This document shows, one piece after another, positions 1 to 8,574 of a stretch of 13,639 bases of DNA. The notes beneath the pieces are model-generated. The model did not search any database. It had not been told where the DNA came from and saw only the letters and a program-made list of their open reading frames with translations. How positions within the stretch are numbered: the first letter of the stretch is position 1; the number at the start of each line of letters is the position of its first letter. Made by a program: the position numbers and the translations under genes. The DNA comes from Bacteroidales bacterium (GTDB taxonomy: Bacteria; Bacteroidota; Bacteroidia; Bacteroidales; UBA7960): assembly GCA_007128045.1 (NCBI GenBank), contig SKYG01000148.1, positions 1-13,639 on the forward strand. Reading direction: 5' to 3'.

Positions 1-63
1 AGCCGGGAAAATATGTCCCCCGGTACCTCCTCCCGCTATGATGACCCTAATTGACTGTTGCAT
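1..63 (-). CDS. murG: MurG N-terminus (partial, runs off the left edge)
   Basis: First 21 codons of the UDP-GlcNAc : lipid I N-acetylglucosaminyltransferase, the peripheral membrane enzyme that turns lipid I into lipid II. Reading the minus strand from the ATG at 61-63 gives a short lead of five residues and then RVIIAGGGTGGHIFPA, which carries the GGGTGGH glycine-rich loop diagnostic of the MurG N-terminal domain. The remaining ~340 residues lie outside the window. The start overlaps the end of ftsW by 17 nt in another frame, which suggests translational coupling. A start closer to the conserved block would have to use ATT, so the upstream ATG is preferred. No Shine-Dalgarno sequence is visible. 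Identity is secure from the motif and the ftsW-murG order, although only a fragment is seen. Confidence 0.9.
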   Translation of the reverse strand, partial: MQQSIRVIIAGGGTGGHIFPA

Positions 64-1213
64 GCGCGTATGTTTGTCCGTTTTCCTGTTCGTTTTCTTC
101 AATCTGTCTGCTTACACTAAGTATGATGCCGATAGATAGGCTGGTAAACCACATGGATGTGCCACCCATGCTTACCATTGGCAGTGGCTGACCTGTTACC
201 GGAAGCAGGTTTACGGCAACGGCCATATTGATCATCGCCTGGAATACCAGGCTAAAGCTCAACCCGGCAGCCAGCAGTGCCCCGAACGTGCCGGGGCTCT
301 TGTGCGCGATACGTACTCCCCTGTACAACAGCATCATGTATAACATCAGTACGACAAAGCCACCTGCCAGCCCATATTCTTCTATGATGACGGCATAGAT
401 AAAGTCTGAGTAGGCATGTGGTAAGAAGTTTCTTTGTGTCGAGTTTCCGGGCATTTTCCCAAATACACCACCTGTGGCTATGGCAATTTTCGATTGGTTG
501 GCCTGGTAGTTGTCGCCGACATCTGCTCCGGTGAATGTACTGATTCTGTTTTTCCAGGTATGTACCCTTCCTGAATCAGGCATGTTCATCACTACCACCA
601 CAAATAAGCTTACGGCAACCATTCCTATCCCTAAAAGTGCCATAATATAAGTGAATCTGACCCTGCCAATGAACATCAATACGATACATGTTGTAAACAA
701 CACAGCAGCAGTTGAAAAATTTGATGGCATGATCAATGCGCAAATGATCACCACGGGAATTACTACAGGAACAAACGAGGATTTGAAGTCTTTGATCGTT
801 TCTTGTTTTTTGGCGAGTAACCTTGCCAGGTACATGATGATGGCAAGTTTGGCGAAGTCAGAACTTTGAAAGCTGATATTGATGATCGGCAGGGTTAGCC
901 ATCTGCTGGCTTCATTGATACTAGTTCCCCTTAACAGGGTATATAGAAGTAGTGGGATGGCGATAAACAGGGCAAGTTGAGATATTCTGGAGTAGTATGT
1001 GTATTTAATTTTGTGTGCCACATACATCAACCCAAGCCCCATTACGATGATGATCAGATGCTTGAACAGGTAGTATTCTGTGTTTCCTGCCCTGAACCGG
1101 TAGGCCAGACTACCTGTTGAACTGTACACCGTTAGCAAAGAAAATACCGACAGGACGATGACGATCATCCAAATTGGCCGGTCTCCCTTTACTTTATCTA
1201 ACATCTTATTCAT
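47..1213 (-). CDS. ftsW: SEDS-family lipid II glycosyltransferase FtsW
   Basis: 388-residue polytopic membrane protein of the SEDS (FtsW/RodA/SpoVE) family, the septal peptidoglycan polymerase that works with the class B PBP FtsI. Hydrophobic segments run from residue ~14 to ~365. Family signatures visible are SRWLTLP followed by QSSDFAK (about 103-122; QPSEFxK in many relatives), GxFGKMPG (249-256), and LPHAYSDFIYAVIIEE (264-279), whose Asp270 matches the catalytic aspartate of the AHTDF motif in other FtsW proteins. The C-terminal GGTS stretch (about 350) is also typical. Length is normal for Bacteroidota. It starts 11 nt after the murD stop and its end overlaps murG. FtsW rather than RodA is chosen because of the dcw position. 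Confidence 0.95.
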   Translation of the reverse strand: MNKMLDKVKGDRPIWMIVIVLSVFSLLTVYSSTGSLAYRFRAGNTEYYLFKHLIIIVMGLGLMYVAHKIKYTYYSRISQLALFIAIPLLLYTLLRGTSINEASRWLTLPIINISFQSSDFAKLAIIMYLARLLAKKQETIKDFKSSFVPVVIPVVIICALIMPSNFSTAAVLFTTCIVLMFIGRVRFTYIMALLGIGMVAVSLFVVVVMNMPDSGRVHTWKNRISTFTGADVGDNYQANQSKIAIATGGVFGKMPGNSTQRNFLPHAYSDFIYAVIIEEYGLAGGFVVLMLYMMLLYRGVRIAHKSPGTFGALLAAGLSFSLVFQAMINMAVAVNLLPVTGQPLPMVSMGGTSMWFTSLSIGIILSVSRQIEENEQENGQTYAHATVN

Positions 1214-1224
1214 AGGTCGGTCTG

Positions 1225-1806
1225 TTACAAATTGTATACAGCATATTTAAATTGTTCTCCCCGGTCTTCATAGTTGTCAAACAGGTCAAAGCTGGCACAT
1301 GCCGGAGAAAGCAGCACCACATCACCGGGGTTTCCACACATATAGGCTGAGGCAACGGCCTCTGATGCCGATTGTGATTCCAGGATAGGAATTTCCAGGC
1401 CAGAGAATGCCTCTATGATCCTGCTGTTGTCTTTTCCCAGGCATACAATAGCTTTTACCTTCTCCCCGGCAAGCTGTAAAAGCTGTGTGTAGTCATTGCC
1501 CTTATCCTGGCCTCCGGCAATCCAGATCACCGGCCGGTTCATGGTCTCAAGGGCAAACCAGGCAGCATTGATATTGGTGGCTTTGCTGTCGTTGATGAAC
1601 TCAATACCGCGAATATACCCCAGCGACTCCAGCCTGTGCTCAATATTCTGAAAGCTGCTCAGACTTTCTTTGATCATCTCCTTACGCAAGTCCAGGATAC
1701 GTGCCGTTATGCCTCCCGCCATACTGTTGTAAATATTGTGCTTTCCAATAATTGGAAGGTCTTTCGTATCCATGTCAAATTCCTCAGTGCCCATGTTTAT
1801 CTTCAT
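1225..1806 (-). pseudogene. murD: 5'-truncated murD (C-terminal part of UDP-MurNAc-L-Ala:D-Glu ligase)
   Basis: 193 residues matching only the C-terminal portion of MurD, the cytoplasmic ATP-dependent ligase that adds D-glutamate to UDP-MurNAc-L-Ala. Present: GKHNIYN (21-27, equivalent to the HNxxN around Asn271 of E. coli MurD), INDSKATNINAAW (71-83), IAGGQDKGNDY, and LSPACASFDLFDNYEDRG near the end, all intact. Missing: the N-terminal UDP-binding domain, the P-loop GTNGKT/S motif, and the carbamylated lysine region, about 245 residues or ~730 bp. Only 66 nt separate the ATG from the mraY stop, so the missing part cannot be hidden there. The reading frame stays open through 1821 and into the repeat, ending at a TAG at 1858-1860; the residues just before the ATG (ENDTI) still look like MurD. 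The fragment cannot be catalytically competent alone. It is a true remnant or an assembly deletion. Confidence 0.85.
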
Positions 1807-1820
1807 TATTGTGTCGTTTT

Positions 1821-1871
1821 CGGACAGGTCTAGCCCTGTCCCTTCAATCGGACAGGTCTAGCCCTGTCCCT
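1821..1871. repeat. Tandem pair of 23-bp palindromic (REP-like) repeats at the murD truncation
   Basis: Two identical 23-bp units, 1821-1843 and 1849-1871, separated by TCAAT (period 28 bp). Each contains a near-perfect palindrome: GGACAGG, then T-CTAG-C, then CCTGTCC (1822-1841 and 1850-1869), able to form a 7-bp stem. The block begins 1 nt past the mraY stop codon and ends where recognisable MurD sequence begins. Short GC-rich palindromes in pairs resemble REP/BIME elements mobilised by REP-associated tyrosine (Y1) transposases; no transposase lies in this window, so that link is inference. They might also act as transcript hairpins between mraY and the murD remnant, but there is no T-tract for an intrinsic terminator. 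Confidence 0.85.
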
Positions 1872-1872
1872 A

Positions 1873-3129
1873 CTATCTTATTTTTAATGTGATGACTGCA
1901 AAAACAGCCAATATGATTCCGACGATAAAAAATCTTTGTACTATTTTGGCTTCATGGATACCAAGCATCTGGAAGTGATGATGCAATGGTGCCATTTTAA
2001 ATATTCGTTTTCCGGTACCGAAGCGTTTTCGGGTATACTTGAACCATGATACCTGCATGATCACCGATAGGCTTTCCATGAAAAATATTCCGCACAGCAA
2101 GGGGATCAGCAGTTCTTTTCGTATTACAATAGCAAACACCGCGATGATCCCTCCCAGGGCGAGGCTTCCGGTGTCGCCCATAAATACCTGTGCCGGGTAA
2201 GAGTTATACCAAAGAAATCCGATACAGGCCCCCACAAAGGCTGCAATAAAAATGACGAGCTCCCCTGTATGAGGTATATACATGATGTTCAGGTAGTTTG
2301 CAAACACTGTGTTGCCAGATACGTATGCCAAAACACCCAATGTAACACCAATAATGGCTGATGTACCTGTTGCCAGTCCATCCAGCCCGTCAGTAATATT
2401 TGCCCCGTTTGAGACAGCTGTTATGATCAGGATCACTACCGGGATGAAAATAAGAAATGCCCATTTCCGGGCTCCTTCTCCGAACATTGACAGTATCCTG
2501 GAGTAATCCAGTTCGTTATTTTTTAAGAAAGGGATGGTCGTTTTTGTCGATTTTTCCGTATTATAAGTTACAGTTGTTTCCCTTCCATTTTGTGCATCGA
2601 GTTCCAGTATTTCGCTGGTGCTGGTGTAAGCAAACTTATCGGTTACCTTTTCCCGTATTACCACATCGGGATGGAAATATAATACAGCCCCGACGATGAT
2701 GCCCAGCGTCACCTGGCCGAGAATCTTAAACTTTCCGTGCAACCCTTGTTTGTCTTTTCTGAATACCTTTATATAATCATCAATAAACCCGATTATTCCG
2801 AGCCATAATGTGGTAACGATCATCAGGATCACATATATGTTTTGCAGGTTTGCAAACAACATGGCTGGAATGATAATGGCTGCGATGATGATCAACCCTC
2901 CCATGGTAGGGGTACCTTCTTTGCTCATTTGCCCCTCGAGCCCCAGGTTACGGACTGTCTCGCCGACCTGCTTTTTTTTCAGGTATCCGATAATGCGCCT
3001 TCCGGAGATCATCGTAATAAATAATGAGAAGATGAGTGCCATCCCCGCGCGAAATGAGATATACTGAAACACGCCTGTTCCTGGAATGTCAAATGCTGTG
3101 TCGATATAGTTGAAAAGATGGTATAGCAT
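1873..3129 (-). CDS. mraY: Phospho-N-acetylmuramoyl-pentapeptide transferase MraY
   Basis: 418-residue integral membrane enzyme that transfers phospho-MurNAc-pentapeptide to undecaprenyl phosphate, making lipid I. Seen: the DD pair in IGFIDDYIKVFRKDKQGL (112-130), NGANITDGLDGLATG (241-255), PAQVFMGDTGSLALGG (312-327) and the APLHHHF histidine motif (380-386), all hallmarks of MraY and its Mg2+/UDP site. About 60 residues longer than the E. coli protein; the extra length is mainly a hydrophilic stretch at ~152-215 between membrane segments, an insertion typical of Bacteroidota MraY. It follows murE by 17 nt. The C-terminus (AVITLKIR) looks native, so the repeat block just downstream did not damage this gene. 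Confidence 0.97.
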   Translation of the reverse strand: MLYHLFNYIDTAFDIPGTGVFQYISFRAGMALIFSLFITMISGRRIIGYLKKKQVGETVRNLGLEGQMSKEGTPTMGGLIIIAAIIIPAMLFANLQNIYVILMIVTTLWLGIIGFIDDYIKVFRKDKQGLHGKFKILGQVTLGIIVGAVLYFHPDVVIREKVTDKFAYTSTSEILELDAQNGRETTVTYNTEKSTKTTIPFLKNNELDYSRILSMFGEGARKWAFLIFIPVVILIITAVSNGANITDGLDGLATGTSAIIGVTLGVLAYVSGNTVFANYLNIMYIPHTGELVIFIAAFVGACIGFLWYNSYPAQVFMGDTGSLALGGIIAVFAIVIRKELLIPLLCGIFFMESLSVIMQVSWFKYTRKRFGTGKRIFKMAPLHHHFQMLGIHEAKIVQRFFIVGIILAVFAVITLKIR

Positions 3130-3146
3130 ATGATTCTGATCTCTTT

Positions 3147-4610
3147 TTAACCGTTTATTGGGGTCAGCATATCTTTTAATAGTTGCTTGTCGTCAAATGG
3201 GGTTCTGACACCTTTAATCTCCTGGTATTTTTCGTGTCCTTTGCCTGCGACAAGTATGATGTCGTGCTTATTTGCCATGGCACATGCTGCCTTTATGGCC
3301 TCTTTCCTGTTCACGATCACCACACTTTTTCTCAAACCAACAGGATCCAGTCCTTCTTTCATATCTTCTATGATTTTCTCCGGGTCTTCCATTCTTGGGT
3401 TGTCGCTTGTAAGCAGCACTTTATCACTATATGTGGCGGCAATGGAGGCCATTACGGGTCGTTTTGCTGTATCCCGATTCCCGCCGCAGCCTACAACGGT
3501 AATTAATGATTCATGGCCGGAACGTATTTCCTGTATCGCCTTCAATACGTTTTCGAGTGCATCAGGTGTATGTGCATAATCTACAATGGCTGTGATTTCA
3601 TCTCTTCCGGTGAAATGATCGAACCTCCCCTCCGGCGGCAATAAGCGGCTTAATATGGTCAGTACGTCTTCCTTGTCCAATCCCAGCAAGCTGGCAACGG
3701 CATATACGGCCAGCAGGTTATATACATTATACCGTCCTATAAGTCTGCACCAAACATCCTGGTTGTCGACCTGGAGATGCATGCCGTTGATGCTGCTTTC
3801 GAGTATCTTCGCATGAAAGTCTGCCATGCTCTGCAGCCCGTATGTCTTTTTTACGGCCCTGGTGTTTTGAAGCATCACCAGTCCGTTTTTATCATCGATG
3901 TTGGTTAGTGCAAATGCTTCTCTGCCAAGGTGGTCGAAAAAGGTTTTCTTGGCCTGCAGGTAAGCCATGAAATTTTTGTGGTAATCGAGATGATCGTGGG
4001 TGATATTTGTAAAAACGCCGCCTCGGAACTGTATGCCGGCAATTCTTTTTTGTACCACAGCATGAGAACTAACCTCCATAAAGACATACTCACATCCGGC
4101 ATGTACCATATCCGACAGCAGCATATTCAATCCGATGGGGTCTGGTGTCGTATACCTGGCATCTGTTTCAACGGTACCTGTCATGTTCTTGATTGTCGAT
4201 ATCAACCCTGGGCGAATGCCTGATTCCAGGAACAGTTTGTGCAGCAACGTGACGATGCTGGTTTTGCCATTGGTTCCCGTAACTCCGATGATCCTGAGTT
4301 TTTTGTCTGGATGATCATAAAAGTTTGAAGCAATAATGCCTAAGCTGTCTGATGGTTCATGAACCCTTATATAGGTCACGTCAGCAGATTTGTATTCAGG
4401 GATTGTTTCGCATACGATGGCTGTAGCCCCTGCTTTTTCTGCCTGGGAAATATATAGATGCCCATCTGTTTGCAGGCCTCTCAGTGCGATAAACAGGAAC
4501 CTGTTACCAACACTGCGCGAGTCAATGGTAATGCCGGAGATGTCCAGATCAGTGTTACCGACCACCTCCAGTATTCCGGCCTTATAGATTATGTCGCGCA
4601 GGTTCTTCAT
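3147..4610 (-). CDS. murE: UDP-MurNAc-tripeptide synthetase MurE (meso-DAP-adding)
   Basis: 487-residue cytoplasmic Mur ligase that adds the third stem-peptide residue to UDP-MurNAc-L-Ala-D-Glu. Domain 1 (about 1-105) has the SGITIDSRSV motif near 25-34. The central ATPase has the P-loop GVTGTNGKTS (109-118), TTPDPIGLN (154-162), EVSSHA (179-184), THDHLDYH (204-211), and AKKTFFDHL (220-228), which carries the lysine expected to be carbamylated. The C-terminal domain has HTPDALENVL, GCGGNRDTAKRP (374-385) and DNPRMEDP (403-410). The DNPR motif is the signature of meso-diaminopimelate-specific MurE; lysine-specific enzymes differ there. The gene is full length, 10 nt after ftsI and 17 nt before mraY. 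No murF follows it, as is common in Bacteroidota clusters. Confidence 0.97.
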   Translation of the reverse strand: MKNLRDIIYKAGILEVVGNTDLDISGITIDSRSVGNRFLFIALRGLQTDGHLYISQAEKAGATAIVCETIPEYKSADVTYIRVHEPSDSLGIIASNFYDHPDKKLRIIGVTGTNGKTSIVTLLHKLFLESGIRPGLISTIKNMTGTVETDARYTTPDPIGLNMLLSDMVHAGCEYVFMEVSSHAVVQKRIAGIQFRGGVFTNITHDHLDYHKNFMAYLQAKKTFFDHLGREAFALTNIDDKNGLVMLQNTRAVKKTYGLQSMADFHAKILESSINGMHLQVDNQDVWCRLIGRYNVYNLLAVYAVASLLGLDKEDVLTILSRLLPPEGRFDHFTGRDEITAIVDYAHTPDALENVLKAIQEIRSGHESLITVVGCGGNRDTAKRPVMASIAATYSDKVLLTSDNPRMEDPEKIIEDMKEGLDPVGLRKSVVIVNRKEAIKAACAMANKHDIILVAGKGHEKYQEIKGVRTPFDDKQLLKDMLTPING

Positions 4611-4620
4611 GGATATCGTA

Positions 4621-6723
4621 TCAGTTTAGTTCCAGATAAACAATTTGATTGCCGCTCACTTGTGCACCAGCAGGGATGCTTTGTCTGCGTACCATGCCTC
4701 TGCCTGAGAATCTGACCCTCAGGCCTGTGTTCTCCATCACATATAATGCATCCCGCAGGCCCATTCCCACCACATCCGGAACCAGGTTGCCGGAGACGGT
4801 TTTGCTGTTAAATATTACTGTGTCGCTCTTCACTACTGTCGATACCCATTCGCTATCCTGGTTGTCGACCAGGTGTGAGTTCAGAATAGTATATATGTGC
4901 CTAAGGTCTTCCTTATAGGCATTTTTAAAAACGGGCAGAGATGCCATAACAGGTGCCTGGCTGTCAGTTTCGGGGATTACCATTTGGGTGGCAAATATTT
5001 TGTCGGCCACCTCCCTGAATACCGGTGCAGCTATCTGACTACCTGTGTATATCCACCCTTTAGGGTTGTGGATTACCACCATCATGCTATAAACAGGGTT
5101 GTCAGCGGGAAAATAACCTGCAAAAGAAGCCTGATAGATCACCCCCGTCTCAGATTTGTAACCGTGACGGGTTTGTGCCACCTGGGCCGTTCCGGTCTTC
5201 CCGGCAATCTGATAGCTGTTCGTATGGATGTTTTTTGCCGTGCCATTTTCCACGACCCCCAGCAGCATATCCTGGAGTGTCCTTATTGTTGTGGCACTGG
5301 CAATAGAACGGTTGAGTACAGTAGGGATGAATATTTTAACTGTAGACCCCGTTTGTCTGATCTCTTCAACGAACATTGGGCGCATCATCCTCCCGTTGTT
5401 GGCCACAGCATTATACAGGCTGAGAATTTGTAAAGGGGTTAATGACAATTCGTATCCGATTGCCATCCACGGCAATGATACCGACGACCAGCCCTGGCTG
5501 TTTGCGTCTCTGATCGTAGGCTTACCCTCTCCACTGATTTCCAATCCCAGGGGCTGGTCGAGACCAATTTCTTTGAGCTTGTTGATAAAGCGCTGTGGTG
5601 ACTGTCTGTAGGCATCATGAATTACTTTTGACATGCCAACATTTGAAGATAATTCAAATGTTTCCTGAAGTGTGATGCTGCCAAAACCATCTTGCCTGGC
5701 ATCGCGCATAACGCGGTCATAGTAATTCATCTGCCCGTTTCCGGTATGTATGATATCGGTCGGTTTTGCAATGCCATCCTCCAATATGGCGATCATGCTG
5801 GCAAGCTTGAATGTTGACCCGGGCTCCGTGCTTTCACCCACTGCAAAATTGAAGGATTCCTCATAGGTGCCTCTGCTACTGAGCGACAGGTTGGAGATGG
5901 CTTTAACCTTGCCGGTGGAGACCTCCATGACCACAATAGTGCCGTAGTCGGCATTGTATTTCTGCAGCTGCTTTCTTAGTGCATTTTCTGCAATATCCTG
6001 CAAATGGACGTTCATGGTGGTAATAATATCCATTCCATTTTTTGGTTGGATCTCATTGTCGTCATTGATAGGCATCCAGTTACCACCGCTGGTTCGCTGC
6101 ATCAGTCTTTTTCCCTGGGTTCCTTCCAGGTACTGGCGATAAGCCCCTTCCAGGCCAACATATACGCCCTCCCTTTCATAACCTATGGTGCGAGCTGCCA
6201 GGCTCTTGTAAGGCATCTCGCGACGGGTTCTTTCGTTTACAATAAACCCGCCCCTGTAACGGCCAAGCCTGAATATCGGGAATTGCCTTATCTGTATCAA
6301 TTCATTGTAACTGACATTGCGTTTTATAAGAAAATAACGCTCCTGGTTGTTTCTTGCGGCGAGTAGTGCAGAACGGTACTGTGCTGGTGTACGGTCACCA
6401 AATAAGGCCGACAGACTAATGCATAGCGAGTCGATGCCTGATCTGAAAACGGTTTCAGAGATCACCTGATTGCTTAAATCCATCCGTATTTCATATACCG
6501 GGATGCTTGTAGCCAGGAGCCGCCCGTCGTCAGAACGGATATCACCCCTGGCGGCATCTATGCTTACATATCGCATGGTCGCATTCATTGCAATGTCTCT
6601 CCAATGGTCGCCCTCAATAAATTGTATGTAAACCACCCTGCCCAATATCAGCAGGGCAAATACCGCAATCAGGGCATATACCAACCGGATTCTCCATAAT
6701 ATGTCACTGTTGCTGTTTTCCAA
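4621..6723 (-). CDS. ftsI: Septal class B penicillin-binding protein FtsI (PBP3) with C-terminal PASTA domain
   Basis: 700-residue bitopic transpeptidase that cross-links septal peptidoglycan and pairs with FtsW. A short cytoplasmic tail and one membrane anchor (about 14-34) are followed by the pedestal domain (RGDIRSDDGRLLA at 59-71; GLEGAYRQYLEG at 190-201). The transpeptidase domain has the active-site SxxK in EPGSTFKLAS (Ser303, Lys306), SxN as SSN (359-361) and KTGTAQVA (509-516). Residues ~646-700 form one PASTA domain starting LVPDVVGMGLRDAL. PASTA on FtsI is usual in Bacteroidota and differs from the proteobacterial enzyme. It lies 38 nt after the ftsL-like gene and 10 nt before murE. 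All catalytic residues are present and no disruption is seen. Confidence 0.96.
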   Translation of the reverse strand: MENSNSDILWRIRLVYALIAVFALLILGRVVYIQFIEGDHWRDIAMNATMRYVSIDAARGDIRSDDGRLLATSIPVYEIRMDLSNQVISETVFRSGIDSLCISLSALFGDRTPAQYRSALLAARNNQERYFLIKRNVSYNELIQIRQFPIFRLGRYRGGFIVNERTRREMPYKSLAARTIGYEREGVYVGLEGAYRQYLEGTQGKRLMQRTSGGNWMPINDDNEIQPKNGMDIITTMNVHLQDIAENALRKQLQKYNADYGTIVVMEVSTGKVKAISNLSLSSRGTYEESFNFAVGESTEPGSTFKLASMIAILEDGIAKPTDIIHTGNGQMNYYDRVMRDARQDGFGSITLQETFELSSNVGMSKVIHDAYRQSPQRFINKLKEIGLDQPLGLEISGEGKPTIRDANSQGWSSVSLPWMAIGYELSLTPLQILSLYNAVANNGRMMRPMFVEEIRQTGSTVKIFIPTVLNRSIASATTIRTLQDMLLGVVENGTAKNIHTNSYQIAGKTGTAQVAQTRHGYKSETGVIYQASFAGYFPADNPVYSMMVVIHNPKGWIYTGSQIAAPVFREVADKIFATQMVIPETDSQAPVMASLPVFKNAYKEDLRHIYTILNSHLVDNQDSEWVSTVVKSDTVIFNSKTVSGNLVPDVVGMGLRDALYVMENTGLRVRFSGRGMVRRQSIPAGAQVSGNQIVYLELN

Positions 6724-6761
6724 ACTTCCTTAATTGTTTTTGTTGCTTCGTGCTTGCTTGT

Positions 6762-7178
6762 TTATTTCTTCCTCGACAGAAATCCAAGTGAAAACCGACT
6801 TGATCTCTCAGGTTCCTTAAGTTGCCTGGGGGGCACCACCGATTCAACAACACCTCTGCTCTTTAGCCTTCGTGCAACCTCCGATTGGTTGCTCAATACC
6901 ATCAGTTCAGATTTTGTTGTAATGTATTTCAGCCTGAGCTCAATAATCTCGTTGCGTAATGATTCTATTTCTCTTGACTTTTTCTCTGCGTAATAGGTGT
7001 TGAAAATCAGAAATATACCCAGAATAGTTGCAAATAGGAGAAAAGGCAGCATTGACTCCACCTTGTCTCTGGTTAATATGGTGCCATCCAATATGGAAGA
7101 GAAAAAGCGCGTTGCGGGTATGTTGCTTTTCTTCTTCTTCCCCTTTTTTTCGGAATGGATCATCTTGTTCTCTGCCAT
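6762..7178 (-). CDS. ftsL: FtsL-like cell division protein
   Basis: 138-residue bitopic protein. A lysine-rich N-terminus (EKKGKKKK at 10-17) is cytoplasmic, one membrane segment spans about 42-62, and residues ~65-108 are heptad-like and likely coiled coil (EKKSREIESLRNEIIELRLK). It ends in a PP-containing basic tail. Size, topology and the rsmH-ftsI position match FtsL, the FtsQLB subcomplex member that recruits and activates FtsWI. FtsL diverges quickly, so the call rests on topology and synteny more than on sequence motifs. The segment VLSNQSEVARRLKSRGV resembles the FtsL-like family described in Bacteroidota. It is separated from rsmH by 12 nt. Confidence 0.82.
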   Translation of the reverse strand: MAENKMIHSEKKGKKKKSNIPATRFFSSILDGTILTRDKVESMLPFLLFATILGIFLIFNTYYAEKKSREIESLRNEIIELRLKYITTKSELMVLSNQSEVARRLKSRGVVESVVPPRQLKEPERSSRFSLGFLSRKK

Positions 7179-7190
7179 GACTCAGACGAA

Positions 7191-8081
7191 TTATTTTTTT
7201 TCAGCAATTCTTAAACGGGCACTGCGTGCCCTTGGGTTACGGATGATCTCTTCGTTACTGGCTACCTGCGATTTTCCCAGCGGTTTCAGCGGGGTTACCG
7301 GGTTGCCAAAAAAATCTTTCCCGACCTCCCCCAGGAAGTTGCCCGCCCTGAAAAAGTTTTTTACCAGCCTGTCTTCCAATGAATGGTATGAAATGACCAC
7401 TATCCGGCCACCAGGCTTCAACATGCCCGGACATTGTGTGAGCAATTCCTTTAAGGATTCCAATTCATGGTTGACCTCTATTCGCAAGGCCTGAAATACC
7501 TGGGCGAAAAATTTATTCTCCTTGCCCCGGGGAGCCAATGTGCTTAAAACCTTTACCAGCTCATCAGTCGTTTCAATCGTCTTTTGTAATCGATATGTTT
7601 CAATATGCCGGGCGATTTTTCCGGCTTGCCTGAGCTCCCCATATATATTAAATATTTCTGCGAGTTTATTGTGTTCATAGATGTTTACTACCTCTCTGGC
7701 AGTAATGCCTGATGATTTATCCATCCGCATGTCCAGAGGACCTGAATGCCTCGTGGAAAAGCCCCTTGATGCCTCGTCAAGCTGATAGGACGATACGCCC
7801 AGATCGGCCAAAATACCATCTACAGGTAAACAAGAATAAAGGGTGAGAAAGTTTTCCATATACCTGAAGTTATGGTTCAAAAAGGTTATTCTCGAATCAT
7901 CCGGAACATTCCTTTCAGCCTCTTTATCCTGGTCGAAAGCCACCAACCTGCCGTCTCCCAATCTGTTCAGTATCTCCTTTGCATGGCCGCCACCACCAAA
8001 GGTGGCGTCAATATAAATGCCTCCTGGCTTTATAGATAAGCCCTCGATGGCTGCCTCCAACATCACTGGCATGTGATACAT
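7191..8081 (-). CDS. rsmH: 16S rRNA (cytosine1402-N4)-methyltransferase RsmH (MraW)
   Basis: 296-residue SAM-dependent methyltransferase that modifies C1402 in the decoding centre of 16S rRNA. The opening MYHMPVMLEAAIEGL is the family's usual start (YHxPVLL). The SAM-binding loop IDATFGGGGHAKEIL lies at 24-38, the acidic residue of motif II in AFDQDKEA (48-55), GILADLGVSSYQLD at 89-102, FSTRHSGPLDMRMD at 108-121, then QALRIEVNHE and ISYHSLEDRLVK in the C-terminal half. Length is normal. Its ATG follows the mraZ stop by 2 nt, so it is translated from the mraZ transcript. Met4 is an alternative start, but Met1 fits the family better. Confidence 0.97.
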   Translation of the reverse strand: MYHMPVMLEAAIEGLSIKPGGIYIDATFGGGGHAKEILNRLGDGRLVAFDQDKEAERNVPDDSRITFLNHNFRYMENFLTLYSCLPVDGILADLGVSSYQLDEASRGFSTRHSGPLDMRMDKSSGITAREVVNIYEHNKLAEIFNIYGELRQAGKIARHIETYRLQKTIETTDELVKVLSTLAPRGKENKFFAQVFQALRIEVNHELESLKELLTQCPGMLKPGGRIVVISYHSLEDRLVKNFFRAGNFLGEVGKDFFGNPVTPLKPLGKSQVASNEEIIRNPRARSARLRIAEKK

Positions 8082-8083
8082 GG

Positions 8084-8548
8084 CTACCCCTCCGATTCAT
8101 TGTTGATCTTTCCCATCACCTCCTCGGCCAATGAAGAAAAATCATCTGGTTCGCTACTCATCATTTGTTCATAGGCATCCTTAGCCCAAATCTCAATCCT
8201 TTGTCCATAAGCAAACAGAACAACTTCCTTGTCGATACCTGCATAATCCAATAACGATTTTGGCAACAATAAACGGTTGGCAGAATCTGTCGACAACTCT
8301 GTTGATCCCCGGAAAAAATACCGCACGAACTCACGGTTTTTTTTGTTGTACAGGTTTAATGAGTTAACTTCACGCGATATTTTTTGCCATTCACTATCTG
8401 GATACAGGGTGAGATTTCTCTCAAAGCCGCGGTTTATAACAAAACGCTCCTGATCACCCGGCAATAATTGCTTCTTCAAACCAGCAGGCAACACAAAGCG
8501 CCCTTTGGTGTCAAGTTTACAATCATATTCGCCAATCAGATAGGCCAT
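8084..8548 (-). CDS. mraZ: MraZ, AbrB-fold transcriptional regulator of the dcw operon
   Basis: 154-residue DNA-binding protein made of two MraZ/SpoVT-AbrB repeats, each with the DxxxR motif: DTKGR in YDCKLDTKGRFVLPAG (8-23) and DSANR in LSTDSANRLLLPKSL (85-99). MraZ forms a ring and binds repeats in its own promoter, repressing the dcw operon. I place the start at the ATG at 8546-8548 because MAYLIGEYDCKLDTKGR is where the family begins. The frame can be extended to a GTG at 8606-8608, but the extra 20 residues are unlike MraZ and that GTG is part of the operator repeat itself. It is the first gene of the cluster, with rsmH 2 nt downstream. Confidence 0.95.
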   Translation of the reverse strand: MAYLIGEYDCKLDTKGRFVLPAGLKKQLLPGDQERFVINRGFERNLTLYPDSEWQKISREVNSLNLYNKKNREFVRYFFRGSTELSTDSANRLLLPKSLLDYAGIDKEVVLFAYGQRIEIWAKDAYEQMMSSEPDDFSSLAEEVMGKINNESEG

Positions 8549-8574
8549 GTTACAGCTTTTTTGGTTTTTGATTG

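Noticed and set aside
3905..4102. Antisense reading frames inside murE, mraY, ftsI and others
   Set aside because: They are shadows of well-supported conserved genes, with no recognisable products or independent start signals.
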